From positions 12,902,879 through 12,966,878 of the forward strand of contig CM034242.1 in the NCBI GenBank assembly GCA_019916065.1: 64,000 nucleotides of DNA, written 5' to 3'. The stretch's first letter is position 1; each line of letters begins with the position of its first letter. This DNA comes from Vitellaria paradoxa. Lineage: Eukaryota > Streptophyta > Magnoliopsida > Ericales > Sapotaceae. The position numbers were made by a program, and so were the translations under genes. The notes below the pieces were generated by a model. That model was given only the letters and a program-made list of their open reading frames with translations. It made no database searches and was not told where the DNA came from. Positions 46,301 through 58,300 of the stretch are shown piece after piece.

Positions 46301-49300
46301 CCCATGGGGATCAACGGGTTTTGGGGGCAGAGGGTTGACGTGAATTTTCTTTCCCTTAAATATAAAAGAACATGAGTTTGTATGACCGCAAATAGTTACA
46401 TCCATATCAAACAACTAAGGTTGTCCTAGAATTTTGTGACCAACATCTATGGGCATTACATCACACTTGATATGGTCCTTATACTCAAGAAACTAAATGG
46501 GCACTAAGCATCGCTCTTTCATTGCTATAGATGAGGTATCAACCTAAGAAATATTATAGGGATTAGGGCGAGGGACGGGTTTCAACCCCAAGCAGGAGAC
46601 GGTACTCGTAGAAACAACACTGATGCAACTTCTACTGTCAATGATGACTTTATAAGGCTTACCATTGATCTTGATGAAGGTATGAAAAATGGAATGACGA
46701 TGCCAATCATTAGCCTCTTTAGGCTATGTTAGAGTACAACGTACTACACCTAATCGTCAAGTGCTCAAGATTAGGTTCATAAACTTGTTCTTCTAAGTGG
46801 TCATCATTAATGTGCTCTAAATGTTCTCCAATAACTAAGGCTTTCTTTTGACAGTTAGTAGACACATGATCAAATTTCCTACGATTGAAACACTGCACAC
46901 GGGATGGGTTCCTTGGGGCATTAGTCATTGTACCTTTTTCTTTTTCTCATTCAGTGGTTGGGTACCAGGTGGAGGGAGACCTAGGACTGATTTAGAGTTG
47001 GAAGAGGAAACTTGGTGTGAGGAAGAACTACTATTGAAACTTGGTCCACTTAGACCTTTGGTAAGCAATTCAAAGTCCTGAACTAAGGTGCAAGCATGAT
47101 CGAGAGTGGTCACACCTCTAAGAACAAGTTCTCTCTTAAGGTTGTCGTGGAGTCCTTGTCTATATCTACTCAAGGTCATGGACTCATCCTCTATGATATT
47201 GCACTGCGTTCTAAATTCATCAAATTGAGTCACATACTCAGTCACATACCTATTTTGTTGCTTAAGATTATTCCAATGATCTAGTAAGTTTATTTTATAT
47301 GATCCAGGTAGGTATTTCTCTGAAGGCAGCGCTTCATCTCATCCTAAGTTCGAAGGGGGGCGTGTGACGCCTCGCCAAGAGATCTTCAACACTCTCTCAA
47401 AATAGTTGAGCATTACCAGACAATGTTATACTTGCAAATTCCACTTTTCTTTCCTCTATGAACCTATATCGATTAAAACATCGATCCATATCTCTAATCC
47501 ACTGGCTAAAAACGACAGGATCTAGACGACCATCAAAAGTAGGGACCTCTAACTTAATATTCTTAAACAAACGATCATTTTGACGAAGATAGGCATTGTC
47601 TTGAGGGCCAAAATTTTCACGATCTCTCTCATGATTCTGTGGAATAGGATTATACCTAAGAGATACTCTATCGTCTCTTCTACCGCGGTGATTCAAATTG
47701 TCAGGCACATCTGAAAGGTCACCATCCGACGGACGGTGGCGTTGTTTCAGAGTTGTTACTCGATTAAGTAAGTCCTGGGTATCCTGACGACTAGCATTCA
47801 TATCGGCCTGCAGTGCTATTATTTGAGTTTGTAATCCTTCAAGTATTTGGACTATTCGCTCATTACCTTCGAGAGTACTCATCTTATGAGTAGGTGAGCT
47901 ACAGGTGAGAATACGACCACTACGTAATTGCATGCAACACTAGCTCAACTAACAATGATGAAGATCAATGAACAACTCACTTAATGCAAGTGAATGATCA
48001 CAAAATTCAAGCAAAATGTGATTTTTTATTTTTATTTTTTTATTTTTTTGGGGAATTGTTAAAATCCGAATTCAAAGTAATGCAACTAGTAGACTGATTT
48101 ATCTTTCAAAAGTCTAAAAGAGAGGTCCAAATACCAGTTATTAAATTCCACGAATTAGATAAGCTCACAATTAAAATTGAAGGCAGAGAAACCCTTTTTT
48201 TTTGGATATATATTGCCAATTAATTAAATAGAAAGGGAAGCAAACATAAGGTTGGAATGCTATAGATGCAAGGACCAAATAAATATGAAGATGGTTTAGG
48301 TAAAGTGGAGGCTAAATATATTAGGTTCAAGGAGATATTATAAGTTGAGTAGCAAACAAGGGAGGTTAAGGCACCACATAGATAAAAATAATACTATTGA
48401 AGTGCATAGAATGTAATACCAAAGGAGAGATGAGGAGCAAGTGCATCTAATTTGATGTAAAGTGGCCCAAAAAGTGCCCTGAGTGTTTTAAAAAATGTTC
48501 TAGAGTGTCTTGGAAGTCATTGAACCTAGTCGGAGTGTCGTTCGGAGCTTCACTAGTCAGCCGTGGGAGTGTCGCCAAAAAATTCTAGGGTCACCGACGT
48601 GGTTGCTGGAGTGAGGTGATGCCGATGGTGGGGTTCGCCGGAGCTGGGTGTCGCCGAAAACGAATGAAGCCTCCTTCTCGAAAACCAACATTGACATCAC
48701 TGTTGAAGTGAAGCTCAATGACCGATTGTGATGTGGTTCAAATCGCCCGATGATCACGAAGTGGCTTGTAGGCCTTGCCATGCATGATGAAGGTGTCAGT
48801 GAGGGTTTAGGAGATGTTGACGATGACTGTTGTGAAAGTTGGCTTCGTCGGCTGGAGCAGAGATGTCGTACAGGTTGCCTGAGGGAAATTGACTGGCAGC
48901 GATGGTCACTACGGCTTTGATGCTCGTCGAGCTCTGGGTGTTCGATTGGGTATTTGCTTGTGACTGACAAATCTATCAGAGTGATATGTCAATGCCAAAT
49001 AGGACTAGGCCAAAGTTTTGAATGATTTTAGGAATATTGAACAAGAGTTTGGCTAAGGTTGCACAAACACAGGTGATGGGGATCAAAAAAACTTATAGGA
49101 TCCTTCGCTCTGATACCAATTTGATACGGAAGCCAAAGATTAAAGGCAATATAGAAGAAGAATAAGTAAAGCGAGGAGGAGGAGAGAGAAGAAGAAGAAG
49201 AAGAAGAAGAAGAAGAAAGCTAGAGAAGAGAGGGAAGAAATTAGGCAAACACAGCCTACCTCAATAAAATTCCATAAACAAGTCTGTAAAAACCTAACAA

Positions 49301-52300
49301 CTCAATTCTTTAAATAGGTTAACAAACCCTAAAAATAACTGAAGAGAAGATTGAATCAAGATTACGAAATCAAAATCAAAATCAGAAATGCTACTCTAAA
49401 CAAACTTCCTAAATAAAATAAAAATAATAATAATAACAAAATAATAATAAATAAAATAATAACAAAAGAATATGACTCTGATGTCCTCATCACATAGCTA
49501 GCTTGTTGAGATAATTTTCATTGAACTTGTATGGCGCAGTGTCCTCATTGTTCATGTTCGTGGTATGGACTTGGAGACTGATGCTATGTTGCGTGGTAGT
49601 CTCCATTTGGTAGATCTTGCTGGCAGTGAACGAGTAGATCGCTCAGAAGCAACAGGGGATAGGCTACGGGAAGCTCAACATATAAACAAATCACTATCAG
49701 CTCTAGGAGATGTGATCTTTGCTCTATCACAAAAGAAAACACATGTTCCATACCGAAATAGCAAATTAACTCGAGTTCTTCAAGGATCTCTGGGTACATC
49801 TACCATATTTCCTATTTAAATCTGACCATATAATTTATTTTATATTGTTTCTTGGTGTTCTTGGGCGTTGTTAGCTTAAAATTGTTTTCTTTTCTTTTTT
49901 TTTTTAAATTGCATTTTCTTTCCTAAATTTGCTCAATCTTTCTTCATCTTTTTTTCTGTGGTGTGCGCATTATAGGCGGTCAAGCAAAGACCCTCATGTT
50001 TGTGCAACTCAATCCTGAAGTTGAGTCCTGCTCTGAAAGTATAAGCACATTGAAGTTTGCTGAGAGAGTCTCTGGTGTTGAATTAGGTGCAGCACGGAGT
50101 AACAAAGAGGGAAGAGGTGTTAGGGAACTTATGGAACAGGTGTGTATTGTTTTCTTTCATGGCTCATAATCTTCATTTTTAGAACTCCTATGTTCGGATT
50201 TGATTAAGCGCAAGCCAGTATTTTAAAAAGTGACCAAAACCATTATGCTAGGAAGTACACATATGGACATGAGACACGAATATGATATAATAAGAACACT
50301 CTAACATGTCAACAAATAATTATGTATATATATATATATGAAAATAATTAGTATCTATCTTCTTTTTTAAATTACAATATGTTGTTTTATCATGATAGAA
50401 AGAGATTTTTTTTTATTGGTCAAAAAAGTGAACAAACGCCCTAATATCTATCTTAGAAGCTATATACAAAAACAAATTAGAAGTTATTGATTTTTAGAAT
50501 TCCTACATTGAACTCAACAAAGCATAAGTCTTAGTTAATTAGGATTGGCTTAGAATTTCTAAAATTAAAAAATTAAGGAATGAAAGGTTAACAAGTAAAA
50601 ATTAATTTTCATTTTGTTTTATTATTTGATTTCAAGTTCTCAAATATGTTATCTACTTGCAAGTGCATGAGTTATCGACAAGTAAGAAACCGGGTAAGTC
50701 CAGGGATCAAATCCATATGGAAAGACTAATTAATTCAGCTCACTTTCACTTCTCTAAACTAGTGAATGTCGCACAAATAAAACAAGATAAAAGAATTTTG
50801 GCTTTTAATAGTTTATAAAAAAAATTAATTTTAATGAACAAAAAAAGTAATAAATCCTAAAAAATATGACGATATTTAAATTAAATAACTAGTAAATAAA
50901 TAATAAGCATTAAATATACTCTAATCTAGTAACTAACAGTACTTGATCCAAACCTACCATTCAGGATAAAATTTTATATATTTAATTAGGTGCTCTTATT
51001 ATGTTAGTTTGGAAATCATTTCAAGGATTAGAAAATCAAAAAATTTTGTACTTAAGAACATTTAGTAAATCTTAGAATCCGATTTTAATTTAAGAAAATT
51101 TATCAATTGAAAGCGATAGTGATTTCAATGAAATATATCCAGTTCTAGTCATTTTCAAAAGCATAAAATCAATATTCAAGTTCACAGTAATTGCATTTGA
51201 AAATAAAACAATTAAGAATGATGAACATATTAACTAAACATACAAAAAATCAATCCATTATTTTCGGTTTGAATCAAGCGTAAAATTACACTAACAAGTT
51301 ACTGAAAGGCAATAGTTGCAAAAAATTAAGGAGCAAGAGAAATAACTTAAATGCATGGTAAGCAAACCAAACTTGAAAAAGCAATAATGACTAGGGGGTG
51401 AGCAAAAGCGAAATAATTGAAAAATCGAATCGAACCAAGCAAATTTGGTCAAAATGGTTTGATTTTTTTGGTTAGTTCAATTGGTGCTGAGTTTTTTGTT
51501 TGAATCAACCGAACTAATCGAAGTTTATTTGCTTTTTTAAAAAATGTTAAATTATATATTATTTTACATATCTTACGATATTTATTTTATATTTTTTAAA
51601 ATGTAAAGTCATCTCATTAGGCTTATCCCCAAGTCCTAATCAATTGAATATATTTACATTTTTTTTAATTTAGTATTCTTTAATTTCTTATAGAAAAAAT
51701 TTGGTTTAAAATGAACTAGTTGAAAATCGAACTGAATTATTTCAGTATAATTTTGGCTTAAAAAAAAAAATAAAACCAGGACGAAAAAAATTTCGGTCAA
51801 TTTTGGCCGAAGCGACTGTTTGCTCACTATTACAAAGAAAAAGAACAACTATCTGTAAAGTTAAAACATAGAGGCAGTTTGGAGTTATAAAGTTAAGATA
51901 AAATGTGGTTTGGGTAGCTTTTTGTGTTTGTAGTGTAATTCGTTTAAACGGATTCTAGTAGACACTTTTTGACTTTTTGTGTTAGAATTTTTTAAAATTT
52001 GCAGAGATTTTATTGGAATTTGTAGAAAGAGAGATTTGTAGAGATTTATATAGATTTTTAGAGATTTGTAGAAAATTTATAAAAATTTACGTAATTTGAG
52101 GTGAGAAAAATTTTGTATAGATTTGTAGAGATTTTGTTGCATTAATTTGAGCTGCAAAAGCCCCCATACTCCTAATTTATGACCCCAATATATAACAATA
52201 TATCTACAGCTACTCCTAATAACGAAAACCCTTAAACATATATTAGTATATATGTGATCACCCTCTACAATGTTGTAAGTGAATGTTCCCTTCTGTTCAT

Positions 52301-55300
52301 AATGCTTTTCATGATAAATAATTATTTCATTCTCGGTCTAATGTGGATATATATTTGTAGAGGTCAAATTTTTACTTCAAATCAGTTTTGGTATGCTAGA
52401 GTAGCGTTGGTATGGAAACTAGGGGTGGACATAGGCTGGACTAGGTTCGTTTGGGCCAAATATTTGAGCACCGAGCTCAAGCCCAGTCAGCCTAATACTG
52501 GACTGAAAATTGTGAACTCAAGCTCGTTCATTATTGGAAAATTAAAACCTAAGCCTATCCATTGGGCCGAAAAATAAACATTAAAAAGCATAAAAATCAT
52601 ATAGAAATAGCAAATAATCTATTCATTGTATAAAATAGGCACAAATAACTAAACTAACTAATTAAAATAGACACAAAGATTTGTAGAATGATAGAAAACA
52701 TATAAGAATGAAAGGTCATAAATTCACAAAAAAAAAAAAGATTTGGTAAAAAACTAATTATAATTATTTCTAATTATAATTATTATAAATAATTATAATT
52801 AGTTTTTTACCAATTCTTTTTTTTTTTTGGGTCATGTTCTAAAATTAATGACTTACACATAACTGACCGAAAAGATTTAAGGTCGATTCGCCGACAAGAT
52901 TAGAGGGTTTTGGGAAGAGAGAGTGAGAGACTGAGAAGAGAAAGTGGGATGAAGAAGAGCAATGAGCGAAGACTGATGAGGTGAAGAAGAGAGACAAAGA
53001 AGAAAGTGAGAATAAGAGATACAAAATTTGTTCTTTTCAAAAAAAAAAAAAAGAGATACAAAATTTGTATTATAGACTGAGAAGAGAGAAAGAGCAGCTA
53101 AGTGTTTGGGCAAGGAAGAGCGGCTGAGTGTTTGGGGCTTATGGAGGAAGAGAGGAAGAGTGGAGTTAGGATTTGTGTGTTAGGGGGGGTGTGAAGGTTT
53201 TCGGTTGACTCACTTATTAATTTTCAGGTCAATTCGAGTTGCAATACTTGAACCCAAACCTAGCCTAAAGATAGTCAGGCTTAAAAAGTTGGCTCGGCCT
53301 GGCCCAGCCCAATCCTATGGGCTAAATTTCCAAACCCAAGCCCTACAAATATCGAGCTGGACTAGGTGGGTTATTCGAGCTAGCGAGCCGATGACCACCT
53401 CTAATGGAAACCTCACATGGGGACAGCATTGGGGTGTGCGGACGGCAAATGACATTTAAATGATACAAAAATTGGACAGTTTGGGTGAAAGTAGTCTTGG
53501 TGTTGCGTTCGGACGTGAGAGTGCATTTCTCAGCACCTGGCTTTGCTTGCGTAGGCACATGGTCAGATGATCTTGTCCTCAGGTTGTCTGGCAGGGTCCA
53601 TTGTTGTTTTGGGCGTGTCGGCCTCATTTGGTCATGTCCCGCATGTGTCTAAGGCGTGTCCCACCTGCTAGGAGGTCTTGGGTGTTGTTCATGCATGCTG
53701 GGTGTGCTGCCATAGGGCTGATTTCGCACTTGGCTTTGTCATGGCATTGCCTTGGGTTTGACTTAGAGCTTCTTTGAGACATTTGGGCCTTGGAGTGACC
53801 TTATGGATGCCAGGCACGACTTGGGTGTGGGCTTGAGGATCTTTCTTTGGCAGTAGGGGCTAATTTTAGGAGTGCCCACCATATGTATGAAGAAATGCCT
53901 CAATGACGTCTTGATGCTCACTTGGCCACTTTACTTGGACTTTTGACTTCCAATCACCTAGGCTTCAACTTTGTTTCATCCTTGGGTGTTCAAATGGATT
54001 AAATTCTTTGTTTAAGACTTGAAAAATAAACAATCAATCCAAAGTGCAACAATGTAAGAGTTTGACCTTAAAAGCAACACTATAGTGAATAGAATAAGCA
54101 ATTGACATGCCCAGATAGTCTCTAATTATTCAATATTGCATGCTAATTATATTCCATATGTTTGTGATGGATATGTGTGTCCTTCAAGTGCCCATTACTT
54201 AAAAAAAAAATTAAGAAATGATTGAAAACTTTTGGACAAGTGCCCTAGTTGTGTTGGAGTGTGCCATGAACGTTGGTGCCCGATGCTTGTTTGACACAAA
54301 CGACGCCTTTTTAGAAGTGTATGTGCCTTTTACCCGTTATTTAATGGTTCTGGCCATGGGCCTCCAATATAGCCACACTATTAAGGTGCTATAGGATTTA
54401 ATGGCTTCAATTCTACTGAAGTCCTTAATGTGTATAATGATGGTGTAAATGCCATAACTTTGCTATGCATAAGTATTAGTTTCTGAGTTGCTAATATTGA
54501 AGGACGGAAAGGCAATAGCAACAACAAATAAAAGAAGAGGAAGAAGATGGCATAGGTGTATTAGGAAGGAGAAAAGAAGAGGAAGAGGAGAAAGGGAAAT
54601 ATTCGGAGCCTTGATCTCAATCCTATTTGGTGTTTGATTTGGGATGAGATGGAAGCCTTGAGCGAAAAGAAGTAGAATAAGATTTTATGTGATTGACTTA
54701 GTGTTATGAAATTGGTTGATTGTACATTTTTTTTGGGGGGGGGGGGGAGGTGGTTTGGACTTGATTATTCTAAGAATAAAACTTTAGGCCAATCAAGTCC
54801 CATCTGATAGATTGGGTGTTAAGTTATATAATTCTATAAGAGAAAAAAAAAAATGGTTTCTGAGGGAATAAGGCTTATGCTATATCGCTACAACTTAGGC
54901 TTAGGCTGAGGAAAAAACAATCAAGACCAAAGATAGGAGGTCTCATAATTTTACAAGCCTATTTTAATGAAAACACTTCTCATATCTTTCACTCTCCTTT
55001 TTGATGCAAGAAAAAGAAAAATCCTCTACTTTTAAGTCGTATATTTACAAACTGCTCCTTAAAATTGTAAATTGATAGGTCGACTCTTCTCATTATAGAA
55101 TAAATCTGAATTAGGTAGTGATGATGTAATCCCATTTTTTGGGTAAGGGAAGCTTACATGGTAACTTGCAAATCTGAGGAAGCAACATATCTGCAGCCAA
55201 TCTGGGGCATAGTACTTGTAAGCATTTTTCATTGACTAGGTCAACCAGAAGTAAGAATTGTGGAGAATAATCAGAGTTCTATAATTGTCTGTTCAGTTTG

Positions 55301-58300
55301 AGTCATGACACTGGGTGACAATTTTGCACCTTACTGCTCGTGTAGCACCTTAAATTCTTTACAGGATTAATAGGGTCTTTTCTTTTTTCAAGCAGTAAGG
55401 TTGCTTCTTTAGATCCTTTTGTCATCTTGCCCTTTGTTTGCCCAAGGACTGATGGATTACTTTGGATGACTTGCGCCACTGTCTGATAATAAGCAGGAAG
55501 CCTTGAGGATGTGTGTATATCTATATCCAAAAACTAGTTTTTGAAGTAAGTAGGGAAAATGTCTCTAGTGCAGGGTTGGAGCTTTTCACTTATTTGAATG
55601 ATTTGATCTAGTTTATATATTTGTATCAACAAACTTGCCAAAAAAAAAAAAAAAACACTAAAGTATGAATTTGTGCAAGCTAATAGAATAATTAATATGG
55701 GTGATAGAGACCCAAGTGTAGCTCTTAACTATTGTTATCTAAAAGGATAATCTCTTCAGAAGTTGTAATCATTTTGATAATACATTATTCAAAACATTGA
55801 ATGTGAATAGTATATGTTAAGTCACCAATTGTCCAAAAGCTTAAATTGTTAGGAAATAAGACCAATAGTATATATCAAGCTATTTCAACACTCTCCCTTA
55901 CATGTAATCCCAATTTGCACGTGGAGCAGAGACAAGCGAACCAAATCAAACAAGATGCACCAATATAAGTAAATAAAGTAAATGGAGAATAACAAGATTT
56001 GAACCGAAGACCTTCCTGAAACCAGAGTTCTCATACCATGTTAAATTACCAATTGTTCCAAAAGCTTAAACTATTAGGAAATGGGTCTAACAATAATAGA
56101 TATTAAGTTATTTCAACAGTATAAATTCAGGTTTTGAAGTCCTAATAGAAATTATATCCATGTAATTTGGCGTTAATACATCCTTGCCTGGTTTCCTTTG
56201 TGACGATGTTTATTGCAGCTTCAACATTTGGATTCCAAAACCAGCTTTTTCCATTCCTCACTGCGCTGTCTTGTCAGTTGTATATGACAACTAGCAGAAA
56301 CTTAAAAAGAGATCCAGGTGAACACAATTTTGACATATTAGAATTTTGTTGGGGGATTCTTCTGAAACCTGGTACGGCTGAAGATTTAGGTTCAGTGTCA
56401 CATAGGTGCAACATGTGAACTGAAAGTGAAGGGCATCTGTCATAATCTTACTGTAGCCAGCAGACTAAAATGTAAAAAGGATGAAAATTATATGAATTGA
56501 ATTAAAAATAACAAAGACATGAACAACATTTGCAATATTTTTTTATTACCAGGACCTAATAATTATTGATATGTCAATTTTAATTACCAGGCCCTAATAA
56601 CTATTGATGTGGCATTGCATTATGTTTCCCTTTCTTGTATTATTCGTGCTGAGATTAATAATGCCAATTTGGTGCCTCGAGACCTGTTTTAAGCAACCTT
56701 GCCTTCCCTTCTTTTTATCTGAAAACATTTTATGATTATATCTGATTACAAGCAGAAGAATATATGCTATTTTTTTATTATTATATTTTTTTAGCAGATT
56801 TCCTTTTTTACTTTGAAGCTAATTTCAATTTAATCTTCGATTTTCTGTTGATCTTTCAGGTAGCCTCCCTGAAGGACACACTTGCAAAGAAGGATGAAGA
56901 GATTGGAAGGTTGCAGCTGTTTAAAAGTTGTGTAAATAGTGAGAGACATGGTATGAATTCAGCAAGGTCTGGGTCTTCTTCTCCAAGGAGACATTCTATA
57001 GGAGCTTCTCGCCCAAGACGAACACTGTCAGGGGTTCAAAGGTCTGGACTTCCTGCGAAAGCTGTTTTTGGACTGGAGAATGGCTCAGGGCATGGTGATA
57101 AGCATTCTAAAGCTAGTTCTCTACAGTCAATGGATGACTTTAGACACCATAAGGAAAATTTTCAACAATCAAGGCTTGCTGTAGCTGATGGAGGTCAAAA
57201 TCTCACTGAAGGCATTGAATCAAAGCTTGCTCTAATAGATGGAAGTCAAAATATTATGGAAGATGTCGAGCTTCTGGGATTTGGGGATGCGGATATTGAG
57301 GAGAGATTAAGTGACATATCTGATAGTGTACTTTCAATGGGAACAGAAACCGATGGTTCAATGAGTAGTGTTGTTGAGTTCACGCTGTTTCCAGAGACTA
57401 TAGAACCACCACCAGATAAGAAAGAAAAGTGAGTTCCTTTCATTCCTTGAGGTGTTTGAACATTTCGTCTATTTTGTGCTGAATGCTTAGTGCACTTTTG
57501 CAAATAGAATTCTTAGATATTTTGGGTTCTGACTTGCTTTCCCTTGCTTTTTTTTTTATTTTTTCTTGTTTAGAATGTCTTCTTTTGCAAACACCGACAT
57601 TTACTTTACCCTCCAAAATTTCATTGAAGTAATTATGAAAAGAGATATCAATTGCCACAAAGAAATACAAACTGAATTCTTTTCCTTTATTTTGATAAGT
57701 TTTATGTTACCATATCATAAATTACTTCAACTTGGGACATTTCTCTATTCCTCTTTCCTTTTCCTCATTGGTTGCCGCAATTTTGCTTTGCTCAGCTCCT
57801 GAGTATCAGCAAGCACCATTCAAGCTTTCATTATACTGTAAGATTCGAGCATTACCTGATGACAAGGGGTTTTATCGTAGATAACTCTCAACCTTTTTTT
57901 TTATTTTTTTTTGTGTGCATGGAGGGCTGGAGCCCTTCGTTGAAGCAATGTAATTTATTGCAGTATATTTCACATTTCCTTTTTCTTATACTTATCTTCT
58001 GCTCTCTCTCCTCTCACTTACTCACTTCCCCTGCATGAGAGGGTGGCAGAGGGGGGGCGCAAGATATCATAATATCTTATGCCGTTAAACAGCCTACACT
58101 TTAGAAAGCAGTGTCTATGGCAAAGTTTTCCCTATTACTGTAGGTGTTGGTGGATGTCTCAAGGAAAATGGTTTCATTCTGTTGTTCTTAAACATCTTAC
58201 TAATTATTAGGCATAATGAAATATGCCAATTGAGTCATAAGTGCCTCTGTGTTTTTTTTTTTTTTTGTAAGATCATCATTTCTGAAATTCCTAATTTTGC

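Larger units (their letters stand above)
42757..49492 (-). mobile_element. Complete, decayed Ty3/gypsy LTR retrotransposon inside a kinesin intron
   Basis: The LTRs at 42757-43103 and 49122-49492 begin TGAT(G/A)CG and end CTCATCA. The element is flanked by a perfect 5-bp duplication, CATAG (42752-42756 and 49493-49497). It is antisense to the kinesin. The coding remnants run gag, protease/RT, RNase H, integrase, the order of Ty3/gypsy. The frame is broken many times and the LTRs differ by numerous substitutions and indels, so it is much older than the copia element at 3.5 kb. It accounts for nearly all of the 6.86-kb intron between 42684 and 49539, yet the exons on both sides stay intact. Confidence 0.95.

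Noticed and set aside
48557..48970. 137-codon minus-strand frame in the gypsy leader as an extra gene
   Set aside because: No recognisable domain; it lies between primer site and gag, where plant elements usually have untranslated leader.
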